From positions 1 to 64,000 of the forward strand of contig JAPPLF010000034.1 in NCBI GenBank assembly GCA_028874215.1: a stretch of 64,000 nucleotides of DNA, given 5' to 3'. Below the pieces are notes generated by a model, which saw only the letters and a list, made by a program, of their open reading frames with translations, was not told the origin of the DNA and did no database searches. The DNA is from Acidobacteriota bacterium. Its GTDB lineage: Bacteria > Acidobacteriota > UBA6911 > RPQK01 > JAJDTT01. Position numbers and translations under genes: made by a program. How positions within the stretch are numbered: the first letter of the stretch is position 1; each line of letters opens with the position of its first letter. Below, one piece after another: positions 25,259-34,351 of the stretch.

Positions 25259-26446
25259 CTACGCCGCCGCCAAACCGGGAACGATGGTGGCCTTGACGCA
25301 TCGCATCCCGGACGCGGCTTCGGTGGCCGCCATGATCCCCTCCCGGCTGAACGGGAAGAGGACCTGCATCCGGTCCCACGGATAGCGGTCCAGGCACCGT
25401 TCCAACATCCGGATGCCCAGCGGAATGTCGTTGGCCGTGAAGGCCCAGCTCCCCAGTATGGTGATGTCCTTGGAGCAGATGCGGTGCCAGTTGGTCTCGA
25501 TGGAGCCGGCGTCGGTGAACTGACCCATCTCGACGTAGGTGCCCCCGTCCCGGAGCATCTCGATCCCTTCCGGGCCCGCCGACGGGTGCCCGCTGGCCTC
25601 CACCACCAGATCGGCTCCGAATCTTCCCGCCAGCCGGCGAACGGCTTCGATTCGGGATCGAGGCTCCGGGTGTTCTTCCAACGACACGGTGCCGGCGGCT
25701 CCGAAGCGGCGGCAGAGGGCCAGACGCGGATTCTCGGGCGCGCCGACCACCACCACCCGTCCGGCTCCCATCTCCTGAGCGGCCACCAGGCAGAGCAGGC
25801 CGATGGGACCCGATCCCTGGATGACCACCGTGTCGCCCGAGCGAAATCCGCCCGCCGAGACGGCCCGGTTCAGGGCCCGGACGCAACACGCGAGAGGCTC
25901 CGAGAGAGTGCCCCGCAACGACGACAACCCCTCGGGCAGGCGGTAGATCTTGGTGGCGGGAAACATCTCCAGGTCGACGTAGACCATCTCGGCCCATCCG
26001 CCCCAGAGATGGGGGGGCTTCTCGAAGGGGATGTAGCGGCCGTAGTAGGTGGGTTGGAGACACTTGTTGGCCTGGGCCGGATAGTGGACGCAGTAGTAGC
26101 ACTCGCCGCAAGGCATCAGCGGCGGGAGCATGACCCGGGCGCCCGTTTCCAATGGCTCTCCCATGAAATCCGAATCGAGTTCCGGACCGATCTCCTCGAT
26201 CACGCCCGCCAATTCGTGGCCCAGGGTCAGGGGCCAGGGGAGAGGTTTGGGCCAATGACCCTTCAATATGTGCAGGTCGGTGCCGCAGACGCCGCAAGCC
26301 TCGATCCGGATGAGCGCCGCCTTGCGGGGCGTCGCCGGCCTCGGTACGGTGCGGATACGCGGAGAAGTCCCGGGACCGTCATAGGTCGCCACCTGAATCC
26401 GGGTCATTTCAAGCGCCATTATGTCGCCGCCGGAGACGGCCGGCAA
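25259..26446 (-). CDS. Zinc-dependent MDR alcohol dehydrogenase (threonine/sorbitol dehydrogenase-like)
   Basis: A 395-residue medium-chain dehydrogenase. The catalytic zinc site begins CGVCGTDLH; the GroES-like fold continues with TLGHELAGVIEEIG. The structural-zinc cysteines are in CGECYYC, with a later Cys at QANKC. The Rossmann core is GSGPIGLLCLVAAQEMGAGRVVVVG, quoted in part. The TTG at 26446 has GGGGAG seven to eight bases upstream; an ATG at 26419 lacks one. It probably oxidises a sugar alcohol or polyol. It diverges from a Gfo/Idh/MocA gene over a 183-base region, suggesting shared control. Confidence 0.85.
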   Translation of the reverse strand: MPAVSGGDIMALEMTRIQVATYDGPGTSPRIRTVPRPATPRKAALIRIEACGVCGTDLHILKGHWPKPLPWPLTLGHELAGVIEEIGPELDSDFMGEPLETGARVMLPPLMPCGECYYCVHYPAQANKCLQPTYYGRYIPFEKPPHLWGGWAEMVYVDLEMFPATKIYRLPEGLSSLRGTLSEPLACCVRALNRAVSAGGFRSGDTVVIQGSGPIGLLCLVAAQEMGAGRVVVVGAPENPRLALCRRFGAAGTVSLEEHPEPRSRIEAVRRLAGRFGADLVVEASGHPSAGPEGIEMLRDGGTYVEMGQFTDAGSIETNWHRICSKDITILGSWAFTANDIPLGIRMLERCLDRYPWDRMQVLFPFSREGIMAATEAASGMRCVKATIVPGLAAA

Positions 26447-26578
26447 TTGACCGTCTCCCCGAATGACGTGCGGAAGAACGCCCGGCCGGGATCGGTTTGC
26501 GGCCGTGGCGACTTTCGCCGGGGGCTGGTACGCTTTACTGCGAACTTTCGGATCCGTGGATTCGGCGTGAGGCGCTTA

Positions 26579-26609
26579 ACAGTCCGTGACGACTTTTGCC
26601 ACGGGCTGT
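26579..26609. promoter_or_regulatory. Inverted repeat upstream of the exported Gfo/Idh/MocA gene
   Basis: Arms ACAGTCCGTG at 26579-26588 and CACGGGCTGT at 26600-26609 pair over ten bases (one G-U if in RNA), with an 11-base loop containing CTTTTG. It ends 20 bases before the ATG at 26630 and sits in the divergent interval 26447-26629. It could be an operator between the two genes or an RNA hairpin in the leader. The rest of the 183-base interval shows no convincing sigma70 promoter. Confidence 0.5.
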
Positions 26610-26629
26610 CAACGGAAAGGAATCGAGGA

Positions 26630-27787
26630 ATGGATCGCAGACAGTTTCTCAAGGAGACCGCCTTCACCACCGGCGGAGGATTGCTGGGATTGGAGGCCGC
26701 CCGGAGCCTCCGGTCCGGAACAGCCCTGGCGGAGTCCTCTGCGGAGTCCGTGCGCGTCGGGATCATTACGGAGCCGGGAGGCCAGCACCTGAGCTGGTTC
26801 ACCCGGACCCTGGGCGTCCTGGACGGTGTCGAGATGGTGGCCGCCGCCGACGAGTCGGGCGAATTCTTCGAGAAGGGCCGCGAGTACCTGGGACCCCGGG
26901 CCTCCGAATTTCAGACCTTCAAGGATTACCGCCGGATGATCGGAGAGGTTCGTCCCCAATTGGTGCTGATGGCCCTGGAGCCGGTACACACGCCCCCCGT
27001 CGTGGAGGCGGTCCTTGAGGGGGGAGCCCACGTGCTGACGGACAAGCCGGGCTGCGTGCGCCTGTCCGATTTCGAAAAGGTGGCCCGCCTGGCCGAATCC
27101 AAGAATCTGGAGCTGATGCTGGGCCTCACGAACCGGACCAATCCCGCAGCCCGAAAGGCGAGGGAGCTGGTGGAATCGGGCTTGCTGGGGAAGCTCTATG
27201 GGACGTCGATTCACCTGGTGGCGGACCACACCCGTCTGACCAAGCCTTCCTACTGGACCCGATGGGTGGCGTCCCGCGAGCGGGCCGGCGGCGGCAAGCT
27301 CATCTACCACGGAATCCATTACCTGGACCTGGCCCATTACATCGCCGGAGACACCATCACCGAGGTTGCCGGATTCGCCGAGAAGGTCGGCGACCAGCCG
27401 GTCGACCTGGAGGATTCGGCCGTCCTGGCCTACCGGATGGGTCAGGGAACGGTGGGAACCCTGAACACGGGTTACTATCTGCCCCAGGGATACAGCACCC
27501 TGGTCAAGTTCTGGGGCTCGTTGGGCTGGCTCCAGTTCGACCTGGCCGCCGGTCCCCCCATGACCTGGTACTCCACGCACCCGGACGCCCCGGGCAAGGT
27601 CCGATCGTACTACTACCCCCAGGAACCGAATACCTACACGCTGATGATGGAAGAGGCGGTGAATGCCGCTCGCGGGCTGGGCCCGTTTCCCATCACCACC
27701 CGGGAGAGCTTGAATTCACTGAGGGTGGTCTTCGCCGCCTACGATGCGGCTCGTGAAGAGGCCAGCCGGACGGTGGCCTATTCCTGA
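26630..27787 (+). CDS. Tat-exported Gfo/Idh/MocA family oxidoreductase
   Basis: A 385-residue NAD(P)-dependent oxidoreductase with a canonical twin-arginine start DRRQFLKE at residues 2-9 and a hydrophobic region. The Rossmann part has VRVGIITEPGGQHLSW, and the EKP-equivalent motif is DKPGCVRL. The catalytic block is GGGKLIYHGIHYLDLAHY, with His and Asp conserved as in active members. AAGGA is eight to nine bases upstream of the ATG. Gfo/Idh/MocA proteins exported by Tat carry tightly bound cofactor in glucose-fructose oxidoreductase and in GH109 glycosidases; either type of reaction is possible. It has a close cytoplasmic paralogue two genes downstream. Confidence 0.85.
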   Translation: MDRRQFLKETAFTTGGGLLGLEAARSLRSGTALAESSAESVRVGIITEPGGQHLSWFTRTLGVLDGVEMVAAADESGEFFEKGREYLGPRASEFQTFKDYRRMIGEVRPQLVLMALEPVHTPPVVEAVLEGGAHVLTDKPGCVRLSDFEKVARLAESKNLELMLGLTNRTNPAARKARELVESGLLGKLYGTSIHLVADHTRLTKPSYWTRWVASRERAGGGKLIYHGIHYLDLAHYIAGDTITEVAGFAEKVGDQPVDLEDSAVLAYRMGQGTVGTLNTGYYLPQGYSTLVKFWGSLGWLQFDLAAGPPMTWYSTHPDAPGKVRSYYYPQEPNTYTLMMEEAVNAARGLGPFPITTRESLNSLRVVFAAYDAAREEASRTVAYS

Positions 27788-27822
27788 TAGCCGTGATTCA
27801 GGAGGTCCAGGAGAAGAGGACG

Positions 27823-28836
27823 ATGCCGGAGATCCCCAAAGTCGGGTGGGGCATCATAGGCGCCGGAGATATCGCGCACCGGGTGATGGCGCCGGCCATG
27901 CGGGAATGTCCCCACAGCGAGCTGGCGGCGGTGACCCGGACGACCCTCCAGGGAGCCCGGGAATTCGCCCGCCTGCACGGCGCCAGGCGCGGCTACGACA
28001 AGCTGGAGGATCTGCTGGCCGATTCCGAAGTCGAGGCCGTCTACGTGGCGACTCCCGTGGCCCGTCATCTGCCGGATACGCTGGCCGCCGCCTCCGCGGG
28101 ACGCCACGTCCTGTGCGAGAAGCCGCTGGCGCTGAACGTTGCCGAAGGCGAGGCAATGGAGGAAGCCTGCCGGCGGGCGGCGATCACCTTCATGACCTGC
28201 TACTACCAGCGCTTCAACGCCAGGCATCGCAAGCTGAAGGAGCTCCTGGAAGCGGACGCCATCGGGCAGGTCACCTCGGCGCGTGTCAATTTCTCAGGCC
28301 GGAGCCTGGCCAACCCGGAGGCGTGGCGCCAGGACCCGGCGTTGAGCGGAGGCGGTCCCTACATGGACAATGCGTCTCACGCCATCGACCTGCTGCGCTT
28401 CTTCCTGGGCGAAGTGATCGAGGTCGCCGCCTTCACCGACGTGCTGTCGGGCGACTATGCCGTGGAAGATACGGCCAGTTCCCTGCTGCGCATGGCGAAC
28501 GGCGCCCAGGCCGTCGTCACCGCCCACTGGAGCAGTGGGGACCCGGACGAGGACCGCAACTCCATGATCGAGATCGTGGGAACGGAGGGCATCCTCCAGT
28601 CCTCGCCGCTGCATGAGAAGTTTTCCCGGGGACGATTGTTGTTGTCCACCCGTCAGGGTGAGGAGAGGTTCGAGTTCGAAGAGAGCACCCACGTTCAGGT
28701 TCTAACCGAGTTCGCGGAGGCCCTGGCCGAAGACCGCGATCCGGCCATCACCATCCAGGACGGAGTGGCCGCCCAGCGGGTCGTGGAGGCGGTCTATGCC
28801 TCGTCCCGGAGCGGCCGGGCCATCCAACTGAAATAG
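27823..28836 (+). CDS. Gfo/Idh/MocA family oxidoreductase
   Basis: A 337-residue dehydrogenase. The Rossmann motif is WGIIGAGDIAHRVM, the substrate-loop motif CEKPLALNVAEGE (Lys of EKP intact), and the active-site block is SGGGPYMDNASHAIDLLRFF with His and Asp. The ATG at 27823 has AAGAGGA directly upstream; the frame is open 30 bases earlier. It sits between the exported paralogue (35 bases before) and another member (24 bases after), so the three form one operon. The likely reaction is oxidation of a cyclic sugar alcohol or inositol-like substrate, but the substrate is unknown. Confidence 0.85.
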   Translation: MPEIPKVGWGIIGAGDIAHRVMAPAMRECPHSELAAVTRTTLQGAREFARLHGARRGYDKLEDLLADSEVEAVYVATPVARHLPDTLAAASAGRHVLCEKPLALNVAEGEAMEEACRRAAITFMTCYYQRFNARHRKLKELLEADAIGQVTSARVNFSGRSLANPEAWRQDPALSGGGPYMDNASHAIDLLRFFLGEVIEVAAFTDVLSGDYAVEDTASSLLRMANGAQAVVTAHWSSGDPDEDRNSMIEIVGTEGILQSSPLHEKFSRGRLLLSTRQGEERFEFEESTHVQVLTEFAEALAEDRDPAITIQDGVAAQRVVEAVYASSRSGRAIQLK

Positions 28837-28860
28837 AGGACACCCAGAGGAGATTTCGCC

Positions 28861-29907
28861 ATGTCCGAAGACATCCGCGTCGGCATCATCACCAAGCACA
28901 GGGGACCCCACCTGAGCCACTACATGAGGTCGTTCGCCACCTGCCGGGGAGTGAAGCAGGTGGCCATCGCCGACTCCACCGGACGCCATTTCAAAGACGC
29001 CGGGGAGATCCTCAAGGAGCGCTATCCGGAGCTCAAGACCTACCGGAACTACCGGAGAATGCTCTCCGCCGAGAAGCCGCAACTGGTGTTGGTGACCACG
29101 GAGGCGCACATGGCGCCCAAGCGGATCCAGGCCGCCCTGGAGTCCGGCGCCCACGTGGTGTGCGAGAAGCCATCCTGTGTCCGAATCGAGGACTTCCGGA
29201 AGTTGGCGGATCTGGCGACGTCCAGGAACCTGTGCCTGATGCTGGCCATGGCCAATCGGTTCACTCCTCCGGTCCAGAAGGCTCGGGAACTGGTTCAGTC
29301 CGGAAAGCTGGGAAAGCTCTTCAGCGCCGATGTCTACATGGTGGCGGACCAGACCCGTTTGACCCGGCCCAGGACGCAAAATTCCTGGGTCTCCAAGAAG
29401 GCCCTTTCCGGCGGGGGACACCTGATCTGGCTGGGAATCCACTGGCTCGACCTGGTCCAGTACATCACCGAAGATCGAGTGCACAAGGTGGCGGGCTTCA
29501 CCAGCAACGTTGGGGGCCAGCCGGTGGATATCGAGGATGCCGCCGTGCTCAGCCTCCTCTACAGAAGCGGCATGGTGGGCACCATGCACTCGGGTTACTA
29601 CCTGGACCGCGGATACCACAGTCACATCGCCATCTGGGGCGAGAAGGGCTGGCTCCGGTTCGACCTGACGGCGCAGCAGCCGCTGGAATGGTACTTGACC
29701 CTCGAGGGGATGCCTCAGGGGATCCAGACCTTCTCGTACAGCCGGGGGACGAACTTTTATCTGGGGATCATCCAGGCCGCGGTGGACTGTGCCCAGGGCT
29801 CGGGAGACTCGGGAAAGAGCGCCGAAGAGAGTCTGAGCGTGCTCAGGACCATCTTCGGCCTCTACCGGGCGGCGGAGACGGGACGGACGCAAACTCTCGA
29901 GTCGTAG
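28861..29907 (+). CDS. Gfo/Idh/MocA family oxidoreductase, cytoplasmic paralogue
   Basis: A 348-residue member that resembles the Tat-exported protein encoded at 26630 over its whole length: VGIITKHRGPHLSH against VGIITEPGGQHLSW, YRRML against YRRMI, GGGHLIWLGIHWLDLVQY against GGGKLIYHGIHYLDLAHY, and GYYLDRGYHS against GYYLPQGYST. Here the sugar-loop motif is the regular EKPSC. There is no signal peptide. AGGAGA lies seven bases before ATG. The pair may do the same reaction on opposite sides of the membrane. It ends the three-gene oxidoreductase operon, 95 bases before a membrane-protein gene. Confidence 0.85.
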   Translation: MSEDIRVGIITKHRGPHLSHYMRSFATCRGVKQVAIADSTGRHFKDAGEILKERYPELKTYRNYRRMLSAEKPQLVLVTTEAHMAPKRIQAALESGAHVVCEKPSCVRIEDFRKLADLATSRNLCLMLAMANRFTPPVQKARELVQSGKLGKLFSADVYMVADQTRLTRPRTQNSWVSKKALSGGGHLIWLGIHWLDLVQYITEDRVHKVAGFTSNVGGQPVDIEDAAVLSLLYRSGMVGTMHSGYYLDRGYHSHIAIWGEKGWLRFDLTAQQPLEWYLTLEGMPQGIQTFSYSRGTNFYLGIIQAAVDCAQGSGDSGKSAEESLSVLRTIFGLYRAAETGRTQTLES

Positions 29908-30002
29908 CCGGCGCATTCCCCGATTCGCAGGGCCGGAATGCCGCGCAGGCTCCCAGGCTCCAGAGACTCTCGCCGGTTCATTTCTGAAAGGAGAAACGAA
30001 CC

Positions 30003-30539
30003 ATGAGCCGAATCAATCGGGCGGTGATCAAGGCTGCTCTGGCCGGCGGGGGCGTGCTGTTCGTCTGGGGAGTCCTCTACTGGGCGATCCTCCCCTTTCA
30101 CCAGGGGGTCTTCGGAGAATTCCGGGACGAGGACGCCGTCGCTTCGGTCCTCACGCAGAATGCGTCCCAGTCCGGCATCTACATCTATCCGGGCGGGCAG
30201 GACGAAGAAGCCGCGGAGAAAAGGGCGCGGGGTCCGTTTGCCTTCGTCGTCTTTCATCCCGGAGGAATGACATCCATGGTCCGGCCCCTGTTCACCCAAA
30301 TGGGCATCCAGGTCCTGGGAGCGTTCCTGATCTCCCTGCTGCTGGGCAGGGCCGGAATTGGCGGCTATTGGGGACGGGTGGGATTCGTGGTTCTCCTGCT
30401 CTTGACTGCCGGAGTCCTGTGCCATCTCCCGAACTGGAACTGGTGGCATTTCTCCACCGGGTATATCGTCCTGGTCTTTGCGGACCTCCTCGCCGGTGGA
30501 CTTCTGGCGGCTCTGGTGATGGCCCGGATCATCAGGTAG
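30003..30539 (+). CDS. Small membrane protein, unknown function
   Basis: A 178-residue protein with about four transmembrane segments ([20 protein letters not shown] near 10-30, [11 protein letters not shown] near 103-115, [14 protein letters not shown] near 125-140, [18 protein letters not shown] near the end) and a soluble loop between the first and second. AAAGGAG precedes the ATG by nine bases. No family is recognised. It lies immediately before the CarD-reg/TPR gene, eight bases apart, and may be co-transcribed with it. Confidence 0.7.
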   Translation: MSRINRAVIKAALAGGGVLFVWGVLYWAILPFHQGVFGEFRDEDAVASVLTQNASQSGIYIYPGGQDEEAAEKRARGPFAFVVFHPGGMTSMVRPLFTQMGIQVLGAFLISLLLGRAGIGGYWGRVGFVVLLLLTAGVLCHLPNWNWWHFSTGYIVLVFADLLAGGLLAALVMARIIR

Positions 30540-30547
30540 GGGGTTCC

Positions 30548-31624
30548 TTGGCGCTACGATCATTTCTACGGCGCAGACTCCCAGCCATCGCATTGCTGGT
30601 TCTCTCCGGTCTGGTCCCTTCAACGTTACAGGCTGCATCCAAGAAGACCGCTCGCGAGGGTCCGTACGAGCTCCGGGGCCGGATCGTGCTGCCGGACGGA
30701 GGATCTTTCCGTGGAAGCGCCCCCGTTGTGATCCTGGAGGCGGTGCGGTTCCCATTACGGCGAAGGGCCCTCGCCGGCTGGAATGGTCGGTTCCGGATCA
30801 AGAAGCTCCCCCAGTCCTCCTACAAGATGGCGATCCTGGTTCCGGGGATGGGCGAGATGAAGCGTACCGTGGACGTCGGGCCCACCTTTGCCGACAAAAA
30901 AGGACGAATCGAGGCCACTTTCGTGTTCGAACCTACCGCATTGGCCGAGCCCATGGCCACGGTCACGGCGACGCGTTTGTCGGTGGACTCGAAGGCCGTG
31001 AAGGCGTACCGGAAGGCGTTGAAGAAACTGGAGAAAGGAGAGTCGGCCGAAGCGGTCAAGGAATTGGAGAAGGCGGTCGCGATCGATTCCAGATACGCGG
31101 AGGCCTGGAACCGCCTGGGGACCATCGCTTACGTCTCCCGGGATTTCCCCCGGGCCGAGCATTGTTTCCGCCAGGCCCTCAAACACTCTCCAGAGTCCTA
31201 TCCGCCCGTGGTCAATCTGGGCGCGGTCCTGCTGGAGTTGAACCAGACGAACAAGGCGCTGGGCATGAACCTTCGGGCCGTCCGGATGAAGGAAAAGGAC
31301 CCACTGGCCCACGCTCAGTTGGGAACGACCTATTATCAACTGGGGCGTCACGAAAAGGCGGTCGAACACCTCAATCGGGCGAAGCAGCTCGCCCCCCGGC
31401 ACCATTCCGGACCCCAGTTGATCCTGGCCGACATCTATTGGTATCGGAAGGACTATGCGGCGACCGCTGGAGAGCTGGCCGAGTTTCTCCACTATCATCC
31501 GGATTGGCCGGATGCGGCCCGGTTGAACGGCCTGCTGCAGCGGGCCAGGGCTCTTGCCGCCAGACCGGTGCAACCTCATGCCGGCGAAAAACGGGAGGCC
31601 GAAGGAGGCGAATCGAGACGATGA
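30548..31624 (+). CDS. TPR protein with N-terminal carboxypeptidase-regulatory-like domain
   Basis: About 358 residues. A signal peptide ([15 protein letters not shown]) is followed by a short beta-sandwich resembling a carboxypeptidase-regulatory domain ([37 protein letters not shown]) and TPR repeats ([22 protein letters not shown], quoted in part; [23 protein letters not shown]). The start TTG at 30548 is inferred from the signal peptide and GGGGG upstream; the frame is open to 30368. The same architecture recurs at 41161. It overlaps the next gene by four bases (ATGA). Confidence 0.75.
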   Translation: MALRSFLRRRLPAIALLVLSGLVPSTLQAASKKTAREGPYELRGRIVLPDGGSFRGSAPVVILEAVRFPLRRRALAGWNGRFRIKKLPQSSYKMAILVPGMGEMKRTVDVGPTFADKKGRIEATFVFEPTALAEPMATVTATRLSVDSKAVKAYRKALKKLEKGESAEAVKELEKAVAIDSRYAEAWNRLGTIAYVSRDFPRAEHCFRQALKHSPESYPPVVNLGAVLLELNQTNKALGMNLRAVRMKEKDPLAHAQLGTTYYQLGRHEKAVEHLNRAKQLAPRHHSGPQLILADIYWYRKDYAATAGELAEFLHYHPDWPDAARLNGLLQRARALAARPVQPHAGEKREAEGGESRR

Positions 31625-32814
31625 CCGGCATCACCATGCTGGGGACCGGCCTCATCGGCGGGTTCTATACGGAGGCGCTGCAACGCAGGGGCCGGGAACA
31701 GGTTCTGACGGTCTATTCCCGGCGGCTGGAGCGGGCCCGGGAATTCGCGCGCCGGTGGGGCATTCCCCGTTGGACGGCGGACCTGGAGGAAGCCGTGGGA
31801 GATTCCCAAACCCAGGTCGTGGTGGTTGGGCTTCCCAATGACCTGCACCTGAAAGCGGTGGAGCTGGCCGCCCGCGCGGGCAAGGCGGTCCTGTGCACCA
31901 AGCCACTGGCCCGGACTGGTGCCGAAGCCCGGCGCATACTGGAGACGGTGGAGGCGGCGGGCGTGTTTGCCGGGTATCTGGAAGACCTGGTCTACACCCC
32001 CAAGACGTTGAAGGCCGTGGAAACGGTGCGGTCGGGCGCCCTGGGCCGGATTCTCTGGGTCCGTTCCCGGGAGGCCCACTCGGGGCCCCACAGCGCCTGG
32101 TTCTGGGACCATTCCCGGACCGGCGGGGGCGCCATCGTCGACCTGGGCTGCCACTGCATCGAGATCATCCGCAGTTTCGTGGGCAAGGAGGTCTACCCCA
32201 GGGAGGTCTTGTGTTGGGCCGATACCCTGGTCCATCCGGTGGAGAGCGAGGACAACTCGGTGACGCTCATCCGTTTCGACGGCGGGGCGCTGGGTCAGTT
32301 CGAGGTGAGCTGGACCTTTCGCGGGGGCATGGACCTGAGAGACGAAGTCTCGGGAACCGAGGGCACCATCTGGCTCAACCACTTCCTCAGGACCGGGTTC
32401 GAGGTCTACTCCTCGAAGGGAGGGGCCGGCTACGTGGCGGAGAAGGCGGAGGCCGAGGCCGGGTGGACATTTCCCGTGGGCGATGAGGTGGAGCAACTGG
32501 GATTCGGCCGCATGTTCGATGACATGTTCCGGTCCATGGAGGCTGGACGCTCCCCGCGGGAGACCTTCTATGACGGCTACGTGGTCAATGCAGTCATCGA
32601 CGCCTGCTATCGCTCCGCCGAGTCCAAACGGTGGGAGCCCGTTGATCCGGATCCCTGGCGTGGAATTCGCGAGGCGCCGGCCGGCGGCGCGGTGGCCGAG
32701 ACGCTGGGAGGGAGTCTCGTTGTAAAGCGGGAGCGAATGCCGGATGGACGCCTGAAGCTCATCTTGAAGGATCCCGAGTCGGGCCGGATCACGGAACGCT
32801 GGGAAGAGACTTGA
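31621..32814 (+). CDS. Gfo/Idh/MocA family oxidoreductase
   Basis: A 397-residue member with [19 protein letters not shown] at the Rossmann fold, CTKPLARTG in place of the usual EKP (T for E; Lys kept), and active-site block [19 protein letters not shown] with the His. A C-terminal extension of about 45 residues ([20 protein letters not shown]) is unusual. The ATG overlaps the TPR gene's stop by four bases, so translation is coupled. It is convergent with a short-chain dehydrogenase gene. Confidence 0.82.
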   Translation: MTGITMLGTGLIGGFYTEALQRRGREQVLTVYSRRLERAREFARRWGIPRWTADLEEAVGDSQTQVVVVGLPNDLHLKAVELAARAGKAVLCTKPLARTGAEARRILETVEAAGVFAGYLEDLVYTPKTLKAVETVRSGALGRILWVRSREAHSGPHSAWFWDHSRTGGGAIVDLGCHCIEIIRSFVGKEVYPREVLCWADTLVHPVESEDNSVTLIRFDGGALGQFEVSWTFRGGMDLRDEVSGTEGTIWLNHFLRTGFEVYSSKGGAGYVAEKAEAEAGWTFPVGDEVEQLGFGRMFDDMFRSMEAGRSPRETFYDGYVVNAVIDACYRSAESKRWEPVDPDPWRGIREAPAGGAVAETLGGSLVVKRERMPDGRLKLILKDPESGRITERWEET

Positions 32815-32857
32815 TCCGGCGTCTCTCGTCTCTCATTCCTCTTCTCTCTCCGAACCC

Positions 32858-33670
32858 TCAGTGCTCCATGACCATTCCACCGTCGATGTTGATGGACTGG
32901 CCATGGATCCAGGAGGCCGCCCCGGTGCAGAGATAGGCGATGAACGCCCCCACTTCCTCCCGGGTCCCGGTGCGTCCGATGGGGTGCGACTCTCCCATCT
33001 TTTCCCACTCTTCTCCCCGGCCGAACCGGTCCATGCGTGACGTGTCCACGGCGGCGGGGCAGATGCAGTTGACGTTGACCCGGTGGGGGCCCAGTTCCTG
33101 CGCCAGGGACTGGGTCATGCCGACCTGGGCGAAATTGGCGGCGCAGTAGGCCAGGGCTTCGGCGGCTCCCCGCTTGCCGGCCGAAGAGGCCACATTCACG
33201 ATCTTCCCCCCGTCCCCCTGCCGGATCAAAGAGGGGATCACCGCCCGGGCGCAAAGGTAGGTGCCCCGGACCTTGACGTCCAGCACCCTCTGGAAGACGT
33301 CCGGGTCCAATTCGCCGGTGGGGACGCGGTCGGGGCCGATCGGCATGGCCGCGTTGTTGATCAGGATGTCCACCCGGCCGAACTCCTCCAGGGTGCGTGC
33401 GACCATCCTGTCCACATCTGCCACCCGGGTCACGTCCGTCACGACGGGGAGGGCTTTTCTGCCCAGTCCGCGTACCCGCTCCGCGGTGCTCTCCACATCC
33501 CGCCACCCCAGTCTCCGCTCATCGGGTGGAAAGGTTTCCGGGTCGCGGCCGGTGCCGGTGACCGCGATGTCGGCCCCCAAACGGGCCAGGGCCATGGCGG
33601 TTTCGAAACCGATGCTCCTGAGACGGCCGGCTCCGGTGATGATGGCCACCTTGCCCTTCAATTCGCCCAT
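32858..33670 (-). CDS. SDR-family oxidoreductase lacking the catalytic lysine
   Basis: A 270-residue short-chain dehydrogenase with ITGAGRLRSIG at the cofactor site, INNAA, and NVASSAGKRG carrying the catalytic Ser at 162. The active-site Tyr175 is kept in AYCAANFAQVG, but the lysine four residues later is Asn179. The frame is open to 33691; ATG 33670 is chosen because GGGAGG sits seven bases upstream. A glucose 1-dehydrogenase or ketoacyl reductase-like role is normal for the family, but activity is doubtful here. It is convergent with a Gfo/Idh/MocA gene and divergent from a secreted-protein gene. Confidence 0.82.
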   Translation of the reverse strand: MGELKGKVAIITGAGRLRSIGFETAMALARLGADIAVTGTGRDPETFPPDERRLGWRDVESTAERVRGLGRKALPVVTDVTRVADVDRMVARTLEEFGRVDILINNAAMPIGPDRVPTGELDPDVFQRVLDVKVRGTYLCARAVIPSLIRQGDGGKIVNVASSAGKRGAAEALAYCAANFAQVGMTQSLAQELGPHRVNVNCICPAAVDTSRMDRFGRGEEWEKMGESHPIGRTGTREEVGAFIAYLCTGAASWIHGQSINIDGGMVMEH

Positions 33671-33727
33671 CTCCATGCCTCCCTGCCGCACAGTCTACTA
33701 CGGCGCCCGGTCCGCCAGGCCTCCAGC

Positions 33728-33756
33728 TTGCCGCAGTCCCGGAAAGGACGTACTAT
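33728..33756 (+). promoter_or_regulatory. Sigma70-like promoter
   Basis: TTGCCG at 33728-33733 and TACTAT at 33751-33756 have a 17-base spacer. Transcription would start near 33763, about 35 bases before the GTG at 33798, and the transcript would include AAAGGAGGG as ribosome binding site. Confidence 0.5.
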
Positions 33757-33797
33757 TCTGGTCTGAATCCGAAATTAATCCACAAAGGAGGGACGCC

Positions 33798-34295
33798 GTG
33801 AAGATTCGGTACTTGCCGGCAATCGCATTGTTTCTGGGGGCGTCCGCGACGCTTCTTTCCCATCCCCACCTCAACAAGATGGTGAAGGCCACGCTTCCGA
33901 ACAAGGTCGAGGCCAGCGTCACCTACTACACCGTGCCGGCCAACATGGAGCATGTAAAGAAGGTCCAGGTCGGGGACTTCGTCCCCACCCGCGCCGTCCT
34001 TTCCCTCTCCGGCGGCACAGCTTCCGGTTCCACCATGATTCAGGCGGGCGACTACACCATCGGCGCCATCAGGAACGCCGGCGATTGGACCCTGGCGCTC
34101 TATCCGGGCAAGCCGGCCCGCGGCATGGCTCCGGACAAGTCCAAGGTGATCTCGCTGGATTCCAGCTTCTCCGATTCGGAGGGAACCGCTCACCACGTCT
34201 CCTTCGACCTGGCGCCGGGCCACGGCAAGCTGGAAGGCAAAACCACGTTGATCTGGCACTTTGGCAATCTCTACCTTGCCGGAGCCTTGCAATAG
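33798..34295 (+). CDS. Small exported protein, DUF2911-like (tentative)
   Basis: A 165-residue protein with signal peptide (KIRYLPAIALFLGASATLL). The core VLSLSGGTASGSTMIQAGDYTIGAIRNAGDWTLALYPG is quoted only in parts here: SGGTASGSTMIQAGDYT and NAGDWTLALYPG. These look like the AGxYT...W..(I/L) strands of DUF2911 proteins, but the match is weak. GTG 33798 has AGGAGG six bases upstream. The gene is first in a plus-strand run with an isomerase-like, a cyclase-like and a Gfo/Idh/MocA gene. Confidence 0.6.
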   Translation: MKIRYLPAIALFLGASATLLSHPHLNKMVKATLPNKVEASVTYYTVPANMEHVKKVQVGDFVPTRAVLSLSGGTASGSTMIQAGDYTIGAIRNAGDWTLALYPGKPARGMAPDKSKVISLDSSFSDSEGTAHHVSFDLAPGHGKLEGKTTLIWHFGNLYLAGALQ

Positions 34296-34351
34296 GCGGT
34301 CTTCGTCATCATCCCGCGTGACGGGGAGAGCGAGGCGGGGTCCGGGTCGAC

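Noticed and set aside
25484-26629. Long N-terminal extension of the exported oxidoreductase
   Set aside because: It is antisense to the zinc dehydrogenase and lacks domain sequence; a Tat signal and SD place the start at 26630.
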